DNA of 64,000 nucleotides from Bin5 sp965242905 (GCA_965242905.1 CBDETM010000002.1:2232001-2296000); one strand, 5' to 3'; counted from the first letter of the stretch, positions 1-8,784 are shown. The notes: generated by a model not told the origin, from the sequence alone. A program made the numbers and translations.

Positions 1-242
1 AAGTTAAGAATTCCCGTTCTTTGAGGAATTTCGTGTTCAACCATACAGAGCCTGACTTTGGCTACTGAAGTATATAAGTCCCGCCTGAATAGCCGGAATC
101 AGATTAGGAAAAAATGTGGTTTCCCGTGCACGGGGGATGGAATAGACCGTTTTCGGTTATCATGGGCGTCGATGTTGACCCAACATCGACCAGCACGGCC
201 CGTGACCGCCGCCTGCCTCATTATTTCTGAGCGTTCAATCTC
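1..242. other. No supported gene
   Basis: I see no ORF with a ribosome-binding site or recognisable product here, and no clear hairpin. It may be the 3' flank of a gene outside the window. Confidence 0.5.
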
Positions 243-362
243 ATGATGGACTGGCTGGTCCTCTGTTGCGAACCGTTCGTCGATCTTTGTGGAGTGTGGT
301 TAATCCTCATCGTTCTGGGATCGGTGGTTTGGATCTACTTCAGGGATCGAATTCGGAAATGA
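243..362 (+). CDS. Possible 39-aa single-pass membrane protein
   Basis: A short frame opens with two ATG codons and encodes 39 residues with a central hydrophobic stretch (about residues 17-32, rich in L, I, V, W) followed by a basic tail ending RDRIRK. That is the layout of a small bitopic membrane protein. There is no good Shine-Dalgarno sequence upstream. It precedes a two-TM zinc-ribbon protein by 69 bp on the same strand, so it could belong to that envelope module, but chance cannot be excluded. Confidence 0.22.
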   Translation: MMDWLVLCCEPFVDLCGVWLILIVLGSVVWIYFRDRIRK

Positions 363-431
363 CTTCCCACGAAAAGAAAACGGCTAGGCACGTGATTGCA
401 GCGTGTCCTCGGATGCAATAAGGAGCGAACT

Positions 432-974
432 ATGCGCGGTGGCGGCCGTATCGTCGGCCTGGCAACAATGGCAATATCAGCCGTCCTCTTCCTCGGTTGG
501 ACCGTAGCGGTCGTAACCTCCGGCACGACCGCCGGCGGCATCGCGCTGGGTCTCTTCCTGGCGCTGATCGTGTGCGCGCCCCTGCTGGGCATCGGCTTCT
601 ATCTCTGGCGCAAAGGGCAGCAGGAGCTGACCGAATTCGCGCAGGTCGCACAGGAGAAGAAGATCCTCAACATGGTCCTCACCCAGGGCCAGGTGAGCGT
701 GCAAGAGATCATCGTCGAGCTGCAGCAACCGCGCGAAGCCGTCGAGGACATGATCCGCAGCCTGGTCGGCAAGCAGCTTTTCAGCGGCGCCATCAACTGG
801 GAGGAAGGCCTACTCTATAGCGTCGACAGCCAGAAGCTCACCGACGGGCGCAACTGCCCCAACTGCGGCGGCGAACTCGAGCTGGCCGGCAAAGGACTGA
901 TCCAGTGCGGTTACTGCGGCAGCGAGGTCTTCCTGACCCAGCGCGCCGCAACCCGGATGAACAGCGCAACGTAA
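432..974 (+). CDS. Two-TM protein with C-terminal zinc ribbon
   Basis: 180 aa. Two adjacent hydrophobic helices (about 7-29 and 33-58) anchor the N-terminus. A charged helical region (61-130) has a winged-helix feel, and the C-terminus carries a zinc ribbon with Cys142/Cys145 and Cys159/Cys162 (CPNC...CGYC). The start at 432 is preferred over 396 because AAGGAG lies 8-12 bases before it. It is followed in the same direction by a coiled-coil protein and an SPFH protein. The set recalls the Bacillus ydjFGHI arrangement (PspA-like, zinc-ribbon membrane and SPFH proteins). A membrane-stress or vesicle-related role is inference from that analogy; no enzyme motif is visible. Confidence 0.75.
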   Translation: MRGGGRIVGLATMAISAVLFLGWTVAVVTSGTTAGGIALGLFLALIVCAPLLGIGFYLWRKGQQELTEFAQVAQEKKILNMVLTQGQVSVQEIIVELQQPREAVEDMIRSLVGKQLFSGAINWEEGLLYSVDSQKLTDGRNCPNCGGELELAGKGLIQCGYCGSEVFLTQRAATRMNSAT

Positions 975-1068
975 TGTATGTAGAACGCTCTGAATCCATC
1001 ACATAGCGGGACCGGAATTCGCCCCGTCTGATCGACGCGTCGAAAACCGGCCGGACAAGAGGACAAAA

Positions 1069-1602
1069 ATGACCGATTCCTTCGTGGAAAAAGCTGACGA
1101 GAATATGGGAGCCATCGAGCGCGTGCTCAAGGGGCTGCCGCTGGTGCAGGAATACACCGATAAGGAGCTGCGGCGAGAGGCCGATCACCGCCTGCGCCAG
1201 CTCCTGGTAACCGAACTGGAGCAGGAAAAGCAGCGCCTCTACGACGTCCAGAAGAAACTGCTGCGCAGCGGCGGCCTGGCCTGGATCGATGACGCCGACG
1301 GCGCCATCCAGCGCCTGCAGACGCTCATCGACCGCATCAGGACGGCCAGCTACGGCTACGCCGGTCTCTTCGCAGCCGTCAAGATCCAGGAGGAACAGCT
1401 CAACGCTCTCCACCGCTTCGACACCGCCCTGGCCGAGCGTGCCCAGGAGATCAACGGCAGAATCGACGCGTTGGAGGCCAGCGCGGCCGATCGGGAGGCG
1501 ATCGGTCCCGCCATCGAGGCCGTCAACGACACCGTGACCGAGCTCCAACGCCTCTTTGACAAGCGCAGCCAAACGATAACAATCGCGGCAGACAGCGAAT
1601 AG
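1069..1602 (+). CDS. Coiled-coil protein of the SPFH module
   Basis: 177 aa, almost wholly helical and charged, with heptad-like stretches at about 35-75 and 105-165, no signal peptide and no TM segment. AGAGG precedes the ATG. It lies between the zinc-ribbon membrane protein and the SPFH protein with gaps of 94 and 35 bp, so the three are probably co-transcribed. PspA-like coiled-coil proteins occupy the same slot in comparable operons, but I see no direct sequence link to PspA. Best described as a cytoplasmic scaffold of unknown function. Confidence 0.7.
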   Translation: MTDSFVEKADENMGAIERVLKGLPLVQEYTDKELRREADHRLRQLLVTELEQEKQRLYDVQKKLLRSGGLAWIDDADGAIQRLQTLIDRIRTASYGYAGLFAAVKIQEEQLNALHRFDTALAERAQEINGRIDALEASAADREAIGPAIEAVNDTVTELQRLFDKRSQTITIAADSE

Positions 1603-1637
1603 CCGCCCGCCGGCGTCCGCCAGACAGGAGAAAACTG

Positions 1638-2735
1638 ATGGCAAGAATCATTGACGTAATCGAAGCCCCGGATCAGGGCGCCCAGCAGCTCGTCGTACGC
1701 GTTCCCGAGGTCGGCTCCGGCGATTTCCGCTTCGGCAGCCAGGTCATCGTGCGCGAAAGCCAGCGCGCCGTCTTCTACCGCGACGGTAAATCACTCGACC
1801 TGTTCGAACCCGGACGCCACACCATCACCACCGCCAACCTCCCGATCCTGTCGGGACTCCTGCGCATGGGCACAGGCGGCCAGGACATCTTCACCGCCGA
1901 AGTCTTTTTCGCCAACATGCGCGAGTTCACCGACATGAAGTGGGGCACGCCCGAGCCCATCACCCTGCGCGACACCGACCTCGGGCTCGTGCGCCTGCGC
2001 GGCTTCGGCCAGTACACCATGCAGATCGCCGACCCCAAGCGTTTCGTCGACCAGTTCGTCGGCACCCAGGGCATGTACCGCACCGGCCAGATCAACGACT
2101 TCCTGCGCAGCGCCATCATCAGCCGCATGACCGACATGTGGGGCGAGAACATGACCAGCATCCTCGACCTGCCCCGCCTCTTCGACGAGCTCAGCGCGGC
2201 CATGCGCGCCACCCTGCAGGACGACTTCAACGCCATGGGCCTGGCGCTCAAGCAGTTCCGCATCGTCTCCATCAGCCCCACCGAGGAGACCGCCAAAGCC
2301 ATCGACGAACGCGCCAGCATGGGCGCCATCGGCGACATGGCCGCCTACATGCAGTTCAAAACAGCCCGAGCCCTGGGCGACGCCGCTCAGCAACCGGGCG
2401 GCGCCGGCGGCACCGGCGAAGGCCTCGGCCTCGGCGCCGGAATCGGCCTCGGTGCCGGCATGGCCGGCATGATCACCAACGCCATGAACGCCTCCCAAGG
2501 CGCCCCTCAGCCCGACAACGCCGCACCAAACCCACCCGCAACGCCCCAGCCCCCCACCCCACCCCAGCCCCCCGCTGCCCCCGCCGTCATGACCCTCGAG
2601 CAGGCCGCCGCCTACCTCCAGGTCGCCTCCGCCGACATTCAGGCCCTCATCGACGACGGCTCACTTCAAGCCAGGCGCATCGGCAGCCAGTACCGCATCG
2701 CCCGCAAGGCGATCGACGACTTTCTGGCCGGGTAG
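1638..2735 (+). CDS. SPFH-domain (YdjI/'virion core'-like) protein with C-terminal excisionase-type HTH
   Basis: 365 aa, RBS AGGAG 8 bp before the ATG. Residues about 1-245 match the soluble SPFH family (COG4260, B. subtilis YdjI type): an N-terminal beta-rich part (VIVRESQRAVFYRDGK), a DPKRFVDQFVG segment and the helical part ending with ISPTEETAKAIDERASMG. Next come a Gly-rich stretch (255-285) and a Pro-rich linker (295-315). The last ~48 residues (MTLEQAAAYLQV...IDDFLAG) form a MerR/excisionase-like helix-turn-helix (HTH_17 type). Family members usually end in a zinc ribbon or low-complexity tail, so a DNA-binding end is odd; here the ribbon is on the first gene. The HTH may instead serve protein binding. 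A terminator follows. Confidence 0.85.
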   Translation: MARIIDVIEAPDQGAQQLVVRVPEVGSGDFRFGSQVIVRESQRAVFYRDGKSLDLFEPGRHTITTANLPILSGLLRMGTGGQDIFTAEVFFANMREFTDMKWGTPEPITLRDTDLGLVRLRGFGQYTMQIADPKRFVDQFVGTQGMYRTGQINDFLRSAIISRMTDMWGENMTSILDLPRLFDELSAAMRATLQDDFNAMGLALKQFRIVSISPTEETAKAIDERASMGAIGDMAAYMQFKTARALGDAAQQPGGAGGTGEGLGLGAGIGLGAGMAGMITNAMNASQGAPQPDNAAPNPPATPQPPTPPQPPAAPAVMTLEQAAAYLQVASADIQALIDDGSLQARRIGSQYRIARKAIDDFLAG

Positions 2736-2808
2736 AGGAATAGAGAGGTAGTGCCGCGGCAAGATTATTCAGAAATATCTGATCAATAGAGTGTGCTTTC
2801 GAGATGGA

Positions 2809-2836
2809 GAACAGGACGATCGTCCTGTTCTTTTTG
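2809..2836 (+). terminator. Rho-independent terminator after the SPFH operon
   Basis: A 22-bp perfect palindrome starting GAACAGGACG (2809-2830) is followed at once by TTTTTG. It lies 74 bp after the SPFH stop codon. Confidence 0.85.
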
Positions 2837-3903
2837 TATGACAACCGACTGGAAAGAAGACCCCGTAGGGGCACCCCTTGTGGGTGCTCGCGGGCGCTTC
2901 GCTAAACGTTGGGTCCTTCGTGCTTCCATCTACCCAGGAACAGCCGATAGCTTTGCCGCGTTCCGTCCCGCTAACTCAGTTGCCAGCATTTGCAGTACCG
3001 GCAGTGTGTGATAAATTACAAACGAACTCCCAGAATGGCGAAAATAGATCACCTGGCCTGACAAAAGATCCGTTAACCCTGTCGTCAAACGCCTCAAAGC
3101 AAGAGGACCGGAGTTAGGCGCCCCATCAATCACGCATTCGATCCAGGACGAACGGCTATACCCTTGATGGGGACAAAAAAAGGAGACGACCGGCCTCACG
3201 ACAAGCACATTGAAAAGTCGCGAAAGGAAGGCTTACCCCTATGAAAGGACGTCGAAAACGCAACGAAAAAACTGAGCAATTTACGCCCAGGGACCGCAAA
3301 GTCGCTGAGGAAAAAAAGGCGAAAATACGTGCCGCGTTGCAACGGCCAGATAAACCCAATGAATTTCGAAAATCGGTCCCGCAAGCGCATGTTCGCAGAT
3401 CGCATGCGTCAAGACGTAGATAGGACCTTCATTGCACGAGAGCTGGACGCAATACGCAACGCCGCGCGAGGTACTCACCTGAACTTGGTGATGCTGTAGA
3501 GGTTCCTTTCAAAAAGGAATTTCTTGAGTCCGGATCCCTGTCACCCTCTCCCCTGGAGCACGCCTTAGCCTTAGCTGGCGACGCTCAGCCGCACCCCCAA
3601 CGCGCCGCTAATCTCTGTTGATGAAAATACCAAAGGTGATTCCCTTCAGGCCTGCGCGATCAGGGCGATTGCATCTATATTGGGTCAGAGCATCGATATG
3701 CTTCCGAATTCCCCTCCAGGTCGGGATCAGACTTAGAGAAGTGTTCGAATGGTGGCATGTAGACGGGAAATCTGAACGAATTCGACGACTGAGGGCCTGG
3801 ACCGAGGCGACTTCTGCCCGCGATTCAGCAATCGGAAGACGATTTCCACTTATTCGCGCTTTGTTCTGACCATGATTTCAACGGAATTGGCCTACAGAAT
3901 TAG
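2837..3903. other. Gene-poor, lower-GC stretch with two possible overlapping small ORFs
   Basis: No recognised gene. Near 2866-2892 is a short GC-rich inverted motif (GGGGCACCCCTTGTGGGTGC). Two small frames overlap: 3241-3423 (60 aa, very basic, AAAGGAAGG upstream) and 3359-3499 (46 aa, starts MNFENRSRKRMFADR). Both are rich in Arg/Lys and neither has a known domain. A small hairpin lies near 3502-3518. Base composition is lower in GC than both flanks, as expected of acquired DNA. Confidence 0.4.
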
Positions 3904-4533
3904 ATGAGGGGTGTGCATAAGTGTCACTGGAAAGCAGTAGCGATGTCAGAGATGTTGCGGTGGGGCAAGCCCCATTTGGCATTGACAATCATGGCAATCT
4001 GAATGGAAAGGGTAGCGAGGGCTAAACAAGAACGGACATTGTCAAGAGAGCTTACAGGCAACTGTTTTTGCTGAGCATGGGTACCGATGACTTTGGCTAT
4101 CAGGTCGAAGAGCGGTTAGACCGAAGTGCGGCGGTTACGCATGAGTCTAACCATTTCAGGCAACTGGATGAAGCGGTGATATGCCCGGGCAAAGCGACCA
4201 TGCACCCATTTGTGAGCCGGCGTGAGCAGCAAGACGCCATCTCGCTTCCAGTTGCGAATGCGCATTGCCTTGGTGCAAGCATAAATGCGCCGATACTGCA
4301 TCAGCATGAAGAATATGACAAACGATTCTTCGCTATATCTGAAAGGTCGTCCCAGTTTCGCACCTGCCCTCGCGCTGCGTTCTTGTCGAAATCGGTCAAA
4401 CAGTTCGATAATGAGACGGACATAATCGGTCAGTTGCGGCGATTTCGCCGTATGGATCCTCCTATTCGTTGGCAACGATAGAAGAACCCTTACTGGCCAG
4501 TTATGTCAAGTCCACTTTATGCATACCCCTCAT
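3904..4533 (-). mobile_element. Internally deleted insertion element with 17-bp terminal inverted repeats
   Basis: The ends 3904-3920 (ATGAGGGGTGTGCATAA) and 4517-4533 are inverted repeats with one mismatch in 17, and similarity continues inwards with a small gap. They enclose a degraded transposase reading on the minus strand. At 630 bp it is far shorter than an autonomous element. No clear target-site duplication is visible. Confidence 0.75.
3924..4475 (-). pseudogene. Transposase remnant (N- and C-termini kept, middle lost, one stop)
   Basis: Reading on the minus strand from a TTG at 4475, the first part (KLGRPFRYSEESFVIFFMLM...) resembles the N-terminus of DDE transposases of the IS4/IS5 type common in Chloroflexota and cyanobacteria. 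The frame meets TAA at 4116-4118 and continues in the same phase with a C-terminus-like segment (PLFDLIAKVIGT...SCLALATLSIQIAMIVN) to TGA at 3924. The total of ~184 codons is well under the usual 350-450, and no catalytic DDE triad can be placed, so the core is missing. Family assignment is from pattern memory. Confidence 0.65.
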
Positions 4534-4658
4534 TAAAATGTATCCTCAAAGGGCCCTCGTTGGCCGTGCGTCTGCGTGCCGGCCTTGCAGCGCGTTTCTG
4601 CTAACCTCAGTTGTGACGAAACAGCTTGGCGCCCGAAACAAAGGAAAAGTCCTTCATC

Positions 4659-5267
4659 ATGTCCTCTGGCACGACCCGGTCAAGCCCAGGTGAGCCCGGT
4701 CACACCGACAGATCTGAAGACGCGGTCGGTGAAGCCTTGGGGCATATCCTCTCCCACTCGGAGGCGGCGCGCAGTGCGCTGGCGACCACCCTGCGGGAGG
4801 GCGGCACGGCGGTCGGGACAGTTGCCGGGGTTCGCAGCCAGGACATTGACGAAGAAGAGCTCCCGAGCCTCGCCGGTCTGGACGAAGAAGGTGTCGTGCG
4901 GGTGCTGGTTCAGCCGGTGCTCTGGGCGGGCCTGAGCCAAGGCCAGCCGAACGCGTATTTTAAGGGGCTGCCGCTGGACCGGCCGGCGGCGCTGCTGTTT
5001 GTTGCGCCGGCGGCGCGGCTGGCCAGGCTGTGGCCGGAACTGTGCCGGCGGGCGGATGAGCAGTTTACGATCATCGGCGCGACGACGCCGGGGGATCTGC
5101 GCGCGGCGACGGTTTCGGGCGGGGAGCGGCGGTTGATGTTGACGAGTTGGGATGCGTTGTTGGGGTTGATGGAGAGGGTGGTTAGTGGGGCTGGGGATGG
5201 GGAGGCGGAGATAGGCATCGGGCAACTGCGCGAACTCATTGACCGGATGGACGCGGAGACCTGTTAG
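4659..5267 (+). CDS. PD-(D/E)XK-like paralogue lacking catalytic residues
   Basis: 202 aa. The ATG at 4659 is chosen because AAGGAAAAG lies upstream; a TTG at 4626 would add 11 residues. It aligns along its length with the N-terminal ~200 residues of the next gene: shared EALGHILSHSEAARSAL, RPAALLFVAPAARLARLWPELCRR, LTSWDALL and GQLRELIDRMD. The positions matching Asp71, Glu86 and Lys88 of that protein are Ser70, Gln85 and Val87 (PD to PS, EAK to QPV), so nuclease activity is not expected. It lacks the repeated C-terminal domain and stops at Cys after the shared block. It could be a regulatory or decoy subunit, or a decaying duplicate; the intact frame over 200 codons argues against simple decay. 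Confidence 0.65.
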   Translation: MSSGTTRSSPGEPGHTDRSEDAVGEALGHILSHSEAARSALATTLREGGTAVGTVAGVRSQDIDEEELPSLAGLDEEGVVRVLVQPVLWAGLSQGQPNAYFKGLPLDRPAALLFVAPAARLARLWPELCRRADEQFTIIGATTPGDLRAATVSGGERRLMLTSWDALLGLMERVVSGAGDGEAEIGIGQLRELIDRMDAETC

Positions 5268-5339
5268 CCCTGAAGATTCGACGTTGCGGAATGAAACGGT
5301 GGGTAAGAAACCCACAACACTTGAAAGAGGCCATTTATT

Positions 5340-6905
5340 ATGCCCATTGACACAACCCTTTTTGCTCACATTGCCCCTAGGCTTACCGACCGTATCGAGG
5401 ATGTGGCCGTTGAGGCGTTGGGTTACATCCTGTCCAGTTCGGCGGCGGCGCGGAGTGCGCTGGCGGAAGTTCTGAGCGATGGAAGTATAGAAGTTGGCTC
5501 CATCGACAGAGTAGAGACCTGGGAAATCGGCGATGAAGGGGAAATACCGGATCTCGTCTGCTTTAATGAGAATGGGGTAAAGCACTTACTGATCGAGGCG
5601 AAATTCTGGGCCCCCCTGACCAAAAACCAGCCGAACAAATATCTCAAGCAGTTGCTGGAAGACAGAAATGGTAAATCCGGGGCGCTTCTTTTCGTCGCGC
5701 CTAGGGCCCGACTGGAAACGCTGTGGCCTGAATTGTGCCGGCGGGTGGAGAAAAGGTTTGAATTGACCGTCATATCGAAGTCGGGTCCAGTACGTAGCGC
5801 TAAAGTTGGAAACTACAATCATTACATGCAGTTAACCAGTTGGGCCACTCTGCTCGAGCGCATGGCTAGTAAAGCCAACGACGCCGAATCCGATATCGGA
5901 CAGTTGCGCGGCCTGACCGACCGCATGGACGGGGATGCTTTCCTGCCTTTCGGGTCCGATGATTTAGTGTCAGAGTCCGCGCAGCAGATGCTGGATGTGG
6001 CACAGCTTGTTGACGATGCAACAAACCACACCAAGGGAATGGGATGGGTAGACACAGAAGGACTAAAAGCCGTAGCGTGGGAAACAGGGTACGGTCGGTT
6101 CATTCGAATTGGAAGTGTAGAAACTTGGTTTGGTATTAACTTTAGGGGTTGGGCGCGGCACAGCAATACGCCCTTATGGCTCTCATATTGGAAAGGCTAT
6201 CATGAACAACTGGAACAGGCTGGATTGGCAACCAGAAAGTTCGAGTTCGACGACAGATATTGCATCCCGATTCCTTTGCTGTCGGCAGAGCACTATAACG
6301 CAGCGTTAAATTCCGTGGTCAGTGAACTGGAAAGTATCGCGAAGGCATTTGGTTACACAGGGCCCGTGCCTGATCCTATTGAGTCGGACTCCCTCCGCCC
6401 TTGGCGACTGAAAAATCTGGGGCCAGAGTTTGCTGAGCGAATGCTGGGTATGAGACGGCTTGTTAACGATGCGGCAAATCGCGCGACCAATCAAGCGAAA
6501 GAGGACAATAAGAAATGGGCTAACATAGATGGGTTGAAACTGATCATTCAAGCGCGGAGGACAGGGTATGGGCGGTTTATCAGAATCGGCGGTATAAAAA
6601 TGTGGTTCGGCATTCACTTGGGGGGTTGGGCGCGGCACAGCAATACGCCTTTGTGGCTCACGTTAGACTACCCTGATCAACAGAAACTGGACGCATCCGT
6701 CGTTACGTATAAAATCGACGGGAAATATTGTATTCCGATTGGGTTGCCAGCCACATTGGATTGTGATGAACTGCTTGATTCCTTGAACACTTCACCAACC
6801 GACGTCAGGTCCAGCGAGATCCATAATGACTACGACGCGGTGCTGGACTCCGTAGTCGCCAGCCTCAAAAGCATTGCAAATCAGCTCAAGGGCTCATACG
6901 AATGA
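5340..6905 (+). CDS. PD-(D/E)XK nuclease-like protein with two copies of a C-terminal repeat domain
   Basis: 521 aa, AAAGAGG upstream of the ATG. Residues 1-200 look like a PD-(D/E)XK fold: Glu25 in the first helix, Pro70-Asp71 (EIPDLV), then Glu86-Ala-Lys88 (LLIEAKFW) and a conserved ALLFVAPRARLETLWPELC strand. Residues about 220-283 and 371-443 are two copies of one domain (LVxDAxN...TGYGRFIRIG...WFGIxxxGWARHSNTPLWL). Each copy is followed by a piece ending in a YCIPI element and a D-x-V-V-x-x-L-x-S-I-A helix. I do not recognise the repeat domain; the aromatic-rich GRFIRIG...WFGI core could be a beta-sandwich recognition module. Known families with this nuclease act in DNA cleavage or repair, often in phage defence. 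That role here is inferred. Confidence 0.7.
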   Translation: MPIDTTLFAHIAPRLTDRIEDVAVEALGYILSSSAAARSALAEVLSDGSIEVGSIDRVETWEIGDEGEIPDLVCFNENGVKHLLIEAKFWAPLTKNQPNKYLKQLLEDRNGKSGALLFVAPRARLETLWPELCRRVEKRFELTVISKSGPVRSAKVGNYNHYMQLTSWATLLERMASKANDAESDIGQLRGLTDRMDGDAFLPFGSDDLVSESAQQMLDVAQLVDDATNHTKGMGWVDTEGLKAVAWETGYGRFIRIGSVETWFGINFRGWARHSNTPLWLSYWKGYHEQLEQAGLATRKFEFDDRYCIPIPLLSAEHYNAALNSVVSELESIAKAFGYTGPVPDPIESDSLRPWRLKNLGPEFAERMLGMRRLVNDAANRATNQAKEDNKKWANIDGLKLIIQARRTGYGRFIRIGGIKMWFGIHLGGWARHSNTPLWLTLDYPDQQKLDASVVTYKIDGKYCIPIGLPATLDCDELLDSLNTSPTDVRSSEIHNDYDAVLDSVVASLKSIANQLKGSYE

Positions 6906-7249
6906 CAGCCTGCACAACGCCCGTCAAAAGTATCGCCGCCCTGGCACATAACAGCCTTAGGCTTGCTTCGCCGGGCTCCCTTCTGACAGAACTCGCCGCA
7001 GCCGCCGAAAACAATTCCACAATTTCTAGTCAACGAAAGCACCCCATGACCGTCGCCATACGCCCTGAAAACCCCCGCGCAGCGTTCCTTCTGGGAAGAA
7101 GGCGGGTACGTCATCATCTTCAGTGCGGTGCCTCAGGGAAACTTGGACGCGGTGACCGACGCAAACTGGAGTTCTTCAAGGTCAACCGCAGTGACCCGGG
7201 AACCTGGTGACAGGCCCCCGAAAGCCACGCCGGTACATGCGAAGCCGGT
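6906..7249. other. Intergenic, possible decayed ORF
   Basis: A 102-codon frame (6902-7210) overlaps the preceding stop by ATGA but has no recognised domain. A different phase around 7090-7200 reads WEEGGYVIIFSAVPQG, which looks protein-like, so the stretch may hold a frameshifted remnant. I do not call a gene. Confidence 0.3.
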
Positions 7250-7300
7250 TTGACAGAATACGCTGTTTGCATAAGATAGACTCTATCCTTGCAGGATAGA
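7250..7300 (+). promoter_or_regulatory. Promoter and operator-like inverted repeat before the first sugar ABC operon
   Basis: TTGACA (7250-7255), 16 bp, TAAGAT (7272-7277). A 7-bp inverted repeat TCTATCC/GGATAGA with a 5-bp centre (7282-7300) sits at the expected transcription start, a typical place for a repressor operator. It leaves a leader of about 130 nt before the ATG at 7416. Confidence 0.65.
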
Positions 7301-7415
7301 TCTTTGCTTCGCAAGCCGCCTGCACGCTCTTTTTGGCAGGGGCACATCGGACGCAGCCTGGCCTGCCCCCACAGGCCTTACCTCAATATCATAACCACAC
7401 GCAAAGGAGACCCAC

Positions 7416-8750
7416 ATGCAGTCGCACAAGTTGAGCAGACGTCGTTTTCTACAACATTCGGCCCTCCTTACATCCGGCACGCTGCTGGCGGCCTGCGCCG
7501 GTGTAGCGGCCCCGGCGGCTTCCGAACCGGCGGCGTCAGGCGATGACGCGATGGCGGAGCCGACCGAGATTGAATTTACCGTCTGGGGCTCCTGGGACGC
7601 CACGTACGGTCTGCTGATGGACGAGTATACGAAGACGTCCAATACCACCGTTACGATCATTTCGGCGCCCTTCGGCCAGTACCACGACCGGCTGTTGACC
7701 CGCTTCGCGTCGGGCGACCTGCCGGACGTCGGCATGATCGTGGATTTCGATTTCGCCCGCTTCCAGAACCGGGGCTTCCTCACCGACCTGACCCACTATG
7801 TGGAAGCGCATCCCACCTGGGACATCAACGAGCCGGGCTACGGCCACTTTTATGATGTGATTACCGACTTCTTCAAGTCGGAGGGCAAACCGTACGCGAT
7901 CCCGGCGGAAGTGAACCCGATGGGGATCGGCTATAACATCGACATGTTTGAAGAGTTCGGGGTGACCACACCCTATGAACACTTCCAGAACGACACCTGG
8001 ACGTGGGACACCTTCGTCGAGACGGCCAAAGAGATGATGCGCGGCGAAGGCGACGAGAAGATCTGGGGCTGGACCAATGGCCCGGTGCGCATCTGGAACA
8101 TCGTCAACCGCATCTGGCAGAACGGCGGCAATATATTTAACGAGGACAAGACCGAGGTGCTCGTGGACCAGGAGGCCGCGGTCGAGGCGATCCAGTGGAA
8201 GTTCGACCTCTACCTGGTGCATGAACTAGGGCCGGCCAACTTGCGTTCGGCGGATGCCGGCGCCGGGGGCCTGTTCGATCAGGGGCGTCTGGCCCTGCGC
8301 GACGTGGGCACGTGGACGCGCAAGGGTATGGAAGGCTCGGACATCAATTGGGGCGTCGTGCCGCAGCCCAAGTCGGTGCAGTACGCCACCTGGACGGGAG
8401 GCTTTTCGTATACGATCCCGGTGGGCGCGCCCAATCCCGACGCGGCCTGGGATATGATCCAGTACACGGCATCGCTGGAAGGCGCGCAGTTCCTGCTGCG
8501 CAACGGCCACGCCGGCAGTTCGGTGAAGGCGGCGATGGAGTCGGACTCCTTCCTGTTCGAGCCGCCCGCGCATCCCGAATCGTTCCTGTTCATGATGGAT
8601 ACGGTGCACCCGCAGCCGTTCATCCGGCGCAACCAGGAGTTCCTGGAGATCTGGGACCGCGAGATGGACCTGATCGCCATCGGCGAAAAATCGGCTGAAG
8701 AAGCCGCCATCCAAATCAAGACCGAGACGGAGCCGCTGCTGGAGGCATAG
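7416..8750 (+). CDS. ABC sugar transporter, Tat-exported lipoprotein substrate-binding protein
   Basis: 444 aa, AAGGAG 9 bp before the ATG. The N-terminus has a twin-arginine motif (SRRRFLQ), a hydrophobic stretch and a lipobox (LLAAC, Cys about 27), so the protein should be folded before Tat export and then lipid-anchored outside the membrane. The mature part is a family 1 extracellular solute-binding protein: EFTVWGSWDATYG at the start, GIGYNIDMFEEFG, NDTWTWDTFVETAKEM and a typical hinge region. Two CUT1-type permeases follow in the same direction; no ATPase gene is here, so a shared MsmK/UgpC-type ATPase encoded elsewhere is likely. The substrate is probably an oligosaccharide or sugar derivative. 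Confidence 0.92.
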   Translation: MQSHKLSRRRFLQHSALLTSGTLLAACAGVAAPAASEPAASGDDAMAEPTEIEFTVWGSWDATYGLLMDEYTKTSNTTVTIISAPFGQYHDRLLTRFASGDLPDVGMIVDFDFARFQNRGFLTDLTHYVEAHPTWDINEPGYGHFYDVITDFFKSEGKPYAIPAEVNPMGIGYNIDMFEEFGVTTPYEHFQNDTWTWDTFVETAKEMMRGEGDEKIWGWTNGPVRIWNIVNRIWQNGGNIFNEDKTEVLVDQEAAVEAIQWKFDLYLVHELGPANLRSADAGAGGLFDQGRLALRDVGTWTRKGMEGSDINWGVVPQPKSVQYATWTGGFSYTIPVGAPNPDAAWDMIQYTASLEGAQFLLRNGHAGSSVKAAMESDSFLFEPPAHPESFLFMMDTVHPQPFIRRNQEFLEIWDREMDLIAIGEKSAEEAAIQIKTETEPLLEA

Positions 8751-8784
8751 GCGCGAGAGGCAAGAAGAAAGAAAGGGATTAAAG

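Noticed and set aside
3241..3499. Two overlapping small basic ORFs as real genes
   Set aside because: No domain, strongly biased composition and mutual overlap; only one has a fair RBS. Mentioned in the intergenic entry only.
6902..7210. 102-codon frame overlapping the nuclease stop by ATGA
   Set aside because: Composition changes along the frame and another phase looks more protein-like in its second half; no family match.
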